NCBI GenBank assembly: GCA_035771165.1
Contig: JAWNZC010000101.1
Span: forward strand, 186,001-250,000
Source: Paragorgia papillata
Taxonomy: Eukaryota; Cnidaria; Anthozoa; Scleralcyonacea; Coralliidae
Length of the DNA stretch: 64,000 nucleotides
Direction of reading: 5' to 3'
Below, one piece after another: positions 57,743 through 64,000 of the stretch (position 1 is its first letter; each line of letters opens with the position of its first letter). Both the position numbers and the translations under genes were made by a program. Under the pieces are notes generated by a model. That model was not told the origin of the DNA and ran no database searches. It saw nothing but the letters and a program-made list of their open reading frames with translations.

Positions 57743-58035
57743 CAAGCAATTGTAAAAAAACATAAACCAGGCGTACACCTGCGTTGGATTTTAAATCTAA
57801 TCAATGCATCCCTTCCAGTAGTCGGGATAGCTAAATACGACTACAAAAATTTAGGGAGTCTGTGTCGAAAAGATGTGAACAGCTTAGTGTTTATCGGTAG
57901 ATATACTTGCCGACGCAGACAACTAAACAAGCTGTTATTGCAAAGAGCGAACTTTCGAGAAGGCGGCTTATATTTACTTAGGCGTTTATTTTGCATCATG
58001 AAAAAGGCCGCTACTTTAATTCGTGAAGCTATTTA
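57743..58035. repeat. Local direct duplication, copy 1
   Basis: AGCAATTGTAAAAAAACATA through GCATCATGAAAAAGGCCG recurs at 58580-58862 in the same orientation with small indels and substitutions. No protein is conserved between the copies. Confidence 0.8.
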
Positions 58036-58579
58036 TAGTAGTTACTTTCGAAAGGGCGGTTATTGCTATTGACATTTTAGATAATGAACTCTAAACGGTT
58101 TTATTATACTTATTACTGAGCAACCTTTACATCTTAGAATTTTCAGTTGCCATGTATACAACCATTTTCACTTCGGCCCCAAACCTGGCTATAAATATAC
58201 CTCGGTTTTCTAGTTGTCGCCGTCTAGCACGCCATTTCTTCATGACACCTGCCTGTATTATGATGCTTAAAATATACAGTTTAACCTAGAAAAATTACGA
58301 ACAAGGAGAATAACATGTATAGTAGCTGTTATTAGGAATCTTCAGTACAAAGACAATAGTTATAGGTAAGCGGAGTGAGACAGTCAGGCAACAAAAAATT
58401 GGGTTTTTTTTTTACCCCGAGAGGTAATAGATCATCACAAAGACTTATGTAAATTTACATCACCCATTACAAGGACCACAAAAAAGCCCAAAAATAGAAA
58501 AACCCTATTTAGAACATTTGCTATACCCTTAAACTAATTTTGTAATAAAATTAAATGCGCAGAATGGGTGATATAAGAA

Positions 58580-58862
58580 GCAATTGTAAAAAACATAAAC
58601 CAGGCGTACACCTGCATTGGTTTTAAATCTAATCAATGCATCCCTTCCAATACTCTGGATAGTAAATCCGACCACAAAAATTTAGAGAGTCTGTGTGGAA
58701 AAGATGTGAACAGCTTAGTGTTTATGTAGATATACTTTCCGACGTAGACAACTAAACAAGCTGTTATTGCAAGGAGCGAACTTTCGAGATGGCGGCTTAT
58801 ATTTACTTAGGCGTTTATTTTGCATCATGAAAAAGGCCGATACCTTAATTCGTCAAGTGGTT
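58580..58862. repeat. Local direct duplication, copy 2
   Basis: See 57743-58035. The interval between copies is ordinary AT-rich sequence. Confidence 0.8.
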
Positions 58863-58869
58863 ACATTTG

Positions 58870-59390
58870 GAGGGGTGGTTACTTTTGAGGGCTTAACAGT
58901 ATATAGTGTCTTACGATGACACCGTTATAAATTAGTTTACTGTTAACCCTGACGGCAAAAGCTATACCAGATAAGAAGGGAGAATTGTTGCTTTCAATTA
59001 CTTGGAATACCATACTGTCGTAACAGATATCACCAGAATTTCAACTATAAAGACCGAAGGTAAAAGTCGTGTTTTGTTAACTGTTAACTGTGTGATGTAG
59101 GGAAGTGCGGTCGTATTTAAGAAGGCTCAGAGGTTCGCACATACTACTATAAAAACCGAGAAACAACTAAATATTGTCTTTATAAGAAGAAAGGATTGAA
59201 ATATACAAAACAAACCCTATAAGCGACTATATTTATTGAGAGTAAGATATGACAGTATATTTAGACACTGATAACCCAATGACCCTCACCCCTTGATGGA
59301 ACTATAGTTTTAACTGGATAAACTAACACTGAGAGAATCAACAAATCTACTCACACGAGCCTAATGTGCTCATCCATCAGAGTACTAACC
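58870..59390. other. No gene recognised
   Basis: No protein-like ORF, splice pattern or bounded repeat. Confidence 0.4.
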
Positions 59391-59400
59391 CCTTTTCACC

Positions 59401-60656
59401 GGCAACAAGGGTAAAATGCATGATTAAAACCGGGATTAACTTGAGCGGTGAGAGCTAGGCAGCGCGTTCACAGCTTGTGTCACCCATATAACTGCTACAA
59501 ATATCAAATTTACAAATGCAAGAACGCAAGCTATAAGACCCAATAATATTACAACAAAAAGATATCACTCTCTCTAACTGTATTAGTAGGAAGTCCCTAT
59601 GTATCTAATATACATCAATAATGCACTAAACAACACGTACAACACAGACGACGAACGAACATGGAAGCCGAGTATATGCCTCAAATGCATACAGCCCAGT
59701 TTCTTATTAACCCACCATTATGTTGCTTTTGATTACTGTATCATATTCAGTGTATGTTCTATATTTTTCGTCGTGTTTTTTAAACAATTTCTGGACGGCA
59801 TCTGAGTGACCTGACTTTCAAGTTTTATGTATTTTACTCTGTACGTATTTACGCTTTTTATCCAGCCTATTATTATGTTTTTATTTAGTTTGTATAATGT
59901 GCACAGGAGAGTAAATTAAATAGATTATTAAGGTCCTGTTTACATGAAGCGGATTGAGTGTTCAAGTCAAATCGCACATGTTGTTTCTCCTTGCATGTTG
60001 TGTTTACATGAAGAAGATTGAACGTTTTCGATCTGATCGAAAGAATAGCTGAAGTCAATCCACGCAGTCTAGTGGATTGACTTGAGATTCAAGCAAGGAT
60101 CGACTTGAATTTCTCCAATCTGATTCATCTAAACACGGTTTGACTTGAAAATTATACTTGACACGCATGAGTAAAGTTGGTGCGTGTCGTGCTGAATGGC
60201 AGACATTGAGGGAATTTTGGCTTTCGCGTGACATTTAGTAATAGTACTTCAGCTTTCAACTTTGGCTGGGCGAGCTTTTGATAATTTTTCTAACAATGAA
60301 ATCTCCAAGGCAGCTGCGGGGTGAAGCAATAACAACAGAAGGTTAAAAAAAGATGGAATTTTTTTGTCAAAACTGAAATAATTTTTGCACAATCGGGCCA
60401 GTAACTAACTTTAAATATCAAAGCATTTTTATTATCTGCATTGCTAAAAACAAAAGGAAAAACTGACAGATATTTTCGATCTTTACAAACAATTTTAAAA
60501 GCATGTGTTTTTGTAGTGATTTATAGTGACAACATGTATTGCCAAATAATTATAATTTATACTTCTTCATAGAAAAAACATGTTATACTCCATATTTATC
60601 TTAAAAACTATAACAATTCTTTGGGGGTTTTAATCATGCATTTTACCCTTGTTGCC
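59401..60656. mobile_element. TIR element, 1.26 kb
   Basis: GGCAACAAGGGTAAAATGCA with TGATTAAAACC (31 bp) is perfectly inverted at 60626-60656. No target duplication was resolved. The interior (59935-60150) repeats GTTTACATGAAG and GATTGACTTGA motifs. There is no transposase; the 68-codon ORF at 59599 is not convincing. Confidence 0.6.
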
Positions 60657-60861
60657 AGCTGCTTAACACTTTGAGGCCTGAACCTTTCCCCGCGTGCTTA
60701 ATAAAATCGTCTGAAACACTAGAGTTTCATTTATGTTAATTAAACAGGAAACACGATACGATTGAGTAAAATTGTATCACAAAACATCCACAAGTCCCAC
60801 AACGGTGGCTCATTGGTTCATTGTCTTTCATTTGAGAAGCCATTTCAAAAACTCGTTCTGC

Positions 60862-60940
60862 GTGTTTGATCACGGTATCAAAACACGAGAAAGCTCGAGA
60901 TTCATTAGCTTTCTCGTGTTTTGATACCGTGATCAAACAC
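60862..60940. repeat. Perfect 34-bp hairpin
   Basis: GTGTTTGATCACGGTATCAA continuing AACACGAGAAAGCT is exactly inverted at 60907-60940, with an 11-bp loop. Each arm contains GATCACGGTATC. It is probably a very short foldback element. Confidence 0.85.
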
Positions 60941-61949
60941 TTGAACTCGAGTTAATGTTCGCGGGCGTAAATACGTTTTTAGCCCTACTCAGGCTCATTT
61001 TAGCCCGAGCCGAAGGCGAAGGCCTATCTCTGAAAGGAATTTATGTTTCATCTTGTTGCCTTAATTCTTCTTTTGCTGAAGTTGCTTTACTATTCACAGG
61101 AAATGACGTCGACGCGGAGACACTTAAGAGATTGTAGAGTGAATCAACAGTGAAAATTTGAATTTCTAAACAAAGTGTGCTTAAAGTGCAGACCTAACTC
61201 CCTTCGCAGCCCACTGTAATTGTATCACTGTGTAAGATCTTTGCGTGTCTCTTGGCCGTAGAAGTTGAAGCAGGTTCAACTTCTTCAATAATTACAACAG
61301 TCGAAAAAAAATACCCGATTTTGTTAAAGAAGTCTACTAAATGACTGCTAGTTTGAAGACTTGAATCCCGAACGCGGTGCAACTCAAATGTTTGCAACTG
61401 TCGTCAAACGTTCACGAAACACGAGACTTAAGCGAAGTTACTGAACGTGTAAATAATGCTTGAGTAGTGATACCCTCCCATCCAGACCGTATCACTACTT
61501 GCTTGCTATATTGTTATATATAAACTGTGAAAATGATCACAAACAAAGTTTCAGTCATTCAATTTGTTTTTGAATATCAAACTTAGCTCATCAGAACTTT
61601 GTTAAAACCGAGAAGTCTTCAGTCCGAGCGACACGGCGATTTGAATTACAACAATTGCAACTACTGTTGTAAAAGATCGCAAACAGTCGCTGATCAATCG
61701 CCGACTGAGTTACAACAATTACAACTGTATGGAAATAAGAGACTTTAACGTCATTTCCTGTAAACAGCAAACCAACTTTAGCAGAAAAAGATAAAACTTC
61801 AGTAGTTTAGTTGGTTATATAATATTAAGTAATTCCTGTCAGAAAGTGTCAAAGATTATAAATATATAGCAAGAGCAAAATGTGATCGGCACTTTTATAA
61901 TCTTTAATAGTTCATATTCTAAACATTTAAATAAAACTTTTCTTCACAG

Positions 61950-62278
61950 ATTCGAAGCCGTCCTTAAGATCCGACTAGCCATTGAAGATATGTCAGCCCA
62001 AGACAGCAAAATCAAAAGGCGAAATCTCATTTTGATAAGATCGCTTTTTATAATCACACTGTTTTATTGTTTGCGATCTACAAGACTGGTACTTGCTAAC
62101 GGTGCAGAGGAAAGCTTTTGTGAGAAAAGATTGAGAGAGTATTATGAAGACCGTCATGATTATCTCGAACAATGCATCGATAACCCTGATGATCAGTCGT
62201 CCAGCTGTTGCAAGCTCATCAAGGAAAGTCTTGAGGATAGAGTTCGCCAATACCGTATACTTTGCCTTAACGAATTAG
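61950..62278 (+). CDS. Exon of a second secreted or type II membrane protein gene
   Basis: A good acceptor (CTTTTCTTCACAG) at 61949 and a good donor (TTAG|GTATGT) at 62279 define the exon. An ATG at 61990 opens 96 codons ending in phase 1. After a basic start (KIKRRN) comes a hydrophobic run (LFIITLFYCLR..RLVLA, residues about 17-36). A hydrophilic, helix-like segment with five cysteines follows (FCEKRL, EQCIDNP, SSCCKLI, ILCLNE). It looks like a signal peptide plus a small Cys-rich helical domain. I do not recognise the family. Later exons would lie beyond the LINE or the window. Confidence 0.5.
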
Positions 62279-62415
62279 GTATGTACAGGTTTGTCTATAT
62301 AACCATAGCTTAGTTGCATATTCCACTAGCGATTGACGTTGCCTTAACGAATTAGGTATGTACAGGTTTGTCTATATAACCATAGCTTAGTTGCATATTC
62401 CACTAGTGACTGACG
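62262..62415 (+). repeat. 77-bp tandem duplication covering the exon end and donor
   Basis: TTGCCTTAACGAATTAGGTA to CCACTAGCGATTGACG occurs twice with two or three substitutions. The second copy (from 62339) repeats the last 17 exon bases and the GTATGT donor. Confidence 0.9.
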
Positions 62416-62483
62416 TTACATTTAGAGCAAATAGGTCAAGCTCCACTCAGGCTATAATATACATAACATCTATAGTTGTCTTA

Positions 62484-62735
62484 TGACCACATGTATCTAT
62501 CCACCCATCTATCTATCCATCCATCCATCCATCTTAGTATCCACCCATCTATCTATCTTTCCATCCATCCATCCATCCATCCATCCATCCATCCATCCAT
62601 CCATCCATCCATCCATCCATCCATCCATCCATCCATCCATCCATCCATCCATCCATCCATCCATCCATCCATCCCATCCATCCATCTATCTATCTATCCA
62701 TCCATCTATCTATCCATCCATCTATCTATCCACCG
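62484..62735. repeat. (CCAT)n / (CTAT) microsatellite
   Basis: CCATCCAT with CTAT variants at both edges. It abuts the 5' end of the LINE relic. The ORFs across it are artefacts. Confidence 0.95.
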
Positions 62736-62737
62736 TG

Positions 62738-63400
62738 GACTGAAGTCACCAAAAAGAAAAAGAAGAAGACGACGCCCTCATCTACCAAAACAACCATGTA
62801 CAAAACAGTCGACCAAACAGCCATCTACAAAACAGCGGAAGCAACAGCAGAATGATGAAAGTTCAACGCAGACGAAAGTCCAAGATAGACAGTCTACTGC
62901 AGATAAGTTTGATCAAACAAATAGAAGATCAGTTAGAATCTTAGGTGATTCAATAACTAAATTTGTAGTTGGTCGTAAAGTTACTGAAGATGCTCATGTT
63001 ATTTCACAATCATTTGGAGGCTGTAAAGTGGATGACATGAGGGATTTTATTAATCCATATCTTAAACGCAAACCTGATGAGCTTATTTTACATGTCGGAA
63101 CGAATGACATTTCAAGTTAAAATCCAGACGAAATTGCTGAGAAAATTGTCGACCTTGGTCAGAAAATTAAACAAGAAATACCTGCAACAAAAATACATAT
63201 ATGACTTTCTCACAGAAAGAACAAGAAACTGAACTCAAAAATTCAATATTTGAAAACTAAGCTTAAGGAATTATGCGTTACAAATAAGTGGTCGTTTGTA
63301 GCGCATGAAAACATTACTGAACATGCAATGTCTTTCTTGTTATGGTTTACACCTAAATCGAGAAGGTGTTTATCAGTTAAGCTTTAATTTTGGATCAGCA
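62738..63400 (+). pseudogene. LINE ORF1 with SGNH-like domain, broken
   Basis: Following a basic stretch ([11 protein letters not shown]), the frame reads [33 protein letters not shown] and [13 protein letters not shown]. These are the GDS, Gly and GTND blocks of the SGNH/GDSL-like domain found in ORF1 of CR1/L2-type LINEs. A TAA at 63118-63120 and a TGA at about 63202 interrupt an otherwise continuous frame (NPDEIAEKIVDL..., NSKIQYLKTKLKEL). The 5' end lies at the CCAT array. Confidence 0.7.
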
Positions 63401-63480
63401 CTAAAGCATATATGATATACCAATGTTGCAAAAATGTCTTCTGCTAGTGATAACCCATTGTGTTTTTATAATATGCTTAA

Positions 63481-63936
63481 ATCGACTCGAGGATTCAAAA
63501 TTGCCTTTATAAATATTGCTAGTCTTATTAAACATGTTGATGAGTGAGAGTACTAGTGGATCGACTTGCATTAGATATTCTCGCAATAAATCAAACGAGA
63601 TTAGATCATACTATTCAGGATAATGAAGTTAAACTTTCGGGTTATGTTATTGAACGCAACGACCGTAATAGGAATGGTGGTGGTGTTTGTATGTTCATAA
63701 GAGATTCTATAAACATTAAACGGAGAGCAAATCTCGAAGACGTTGATCTTGAAATGATAATGTTAGAAATACGTAAACCAAACTCTTGATCAGTAAATTC
63801 GAGACGGCTATTTAAAAAGCCAAGACTGAATTTGTCGATATTTACATTATGGATGATATAAACGGTAATTTAGCAAGCAGTTCAGTTGATTCCCATACGG
63901 TTTGTTTAGTTAACACGATGGAGACTCTACAGCTTA
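63481..63936 (+). pseudogene. LINE ORF2 apurinic-type endonuclease fragment, broken
   Basis: NIASLIKHVDE is followed, after a frame change near 63545, by RLALDILAINQTRLDHTI, GGGVCMFIRDSINI and MLEIRKPNS, typical of AP-endonuclease N-termini of CR1/L2 LINEs. The residue expected to be the catalytic Glu (INE-T) is Gln. After 63790 part of the domain is deleted, and DDINGNLASSSVDSHT resumes at about 63850 before a MITE interrupts it. Confidence 0.7.
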
Positions 63937-63939
63937 TTA

Positions 63940-64000
63940 AGCCTGGTTTCCATATATTTGCAAGAGCCGCCGGCATGTCAGCGTCCTGCAGACCGCAGTC
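63940..64000. mobile_element. Start of another AGCCTGGTTTCC element
   Basis: TTA followed by AGCCTGGTTTCCATAT at 63937-63955 matches the left TIR of the 47.88-51.65 kb element, then diverges. It cuts the LINE ORF2 relic. The rest lies beyond the window. Confidence 0.5.

Noticed and set aside
62476..62750. Protein with SIHPSIHPS repeats fused to the SGNH domain
   Set aside because: The repeat is the CCAT microsatellite at the broken 5' end of the LINE. The open frame across it is fortuitous.

Overview
This is eukaryotic, metazoan DNA: AT-rich, intron-bearing and crowded with transposable elements and microsatellites. One multi-exon gene encodes a PAN/apple + EGF + glycine-rich secreted protein. 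That combination, together with the mix of RLE-type and CR1-like LINEs, a Penelope-like fragment, Ty3/gypsy elements and palindromic MITEs, suggests a cnidarian, probably an anthozoan. This is an inference from gene and repeat style; a sponge or another invertebrate is not excluded.

Layout. 1-12.6 kb: no intact host gene; MITEs and palindromes, an RGG-box-like relic, a four-copy TGACGTAATG array, the 3' end of an LTR element (env-like ORFs, polypurine tract, 912-bp LTR), and a 622-bp MITE whose core is a 17-bp satellite. 12.65-34.97 kb, plus strand: seven coding exons whose phases join without error into a 550-residue protein (signal peptide, PAN, EGF, two calcium-binding-type EGFs, ALK/LTK-type glycine-rich domain, stop). 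Its introns hold an inverted Penelope-like repeat, a 1.8-kb TIR element filled with a ~38-bp satellite, a decayed EGF exon, two RLE-type LINE remnants associated with AAT/ATT arrays, and an 8.3-kb antisense Ty3/gypsy element. 35-39 kb: palindromes, a frameshifted unknown ORF, a 950-bp GGT-rich tract. 39.0-44.2 kb: a TIR element with a 9-bp target duplication containing seven ~709-731-bp tandem units. 45-52 kb: nested TIR elements, including a three-deep nest with three kinds of target duplication. 52-61.9 kb: MITEs, local duplications and a compound tetranucleotide array. 61.95-62.28 kb: one exon of a second secreted-protein gene. 62.7-64 kb: a broken CR1/L2-like LINE interrupted by another MITE.

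The main cross-scale pattern is that four independent TIR-bounded elements carry tandem-repeat cores (units 17, ~38, ~195 and ~720 bp). The region looks like a place where satellites are born inside non-autonomous DNA transposons. I see no autonomous DNA transposase. Coordinates come from reading by eye; element edges that lack a clear target duplication are approximate.
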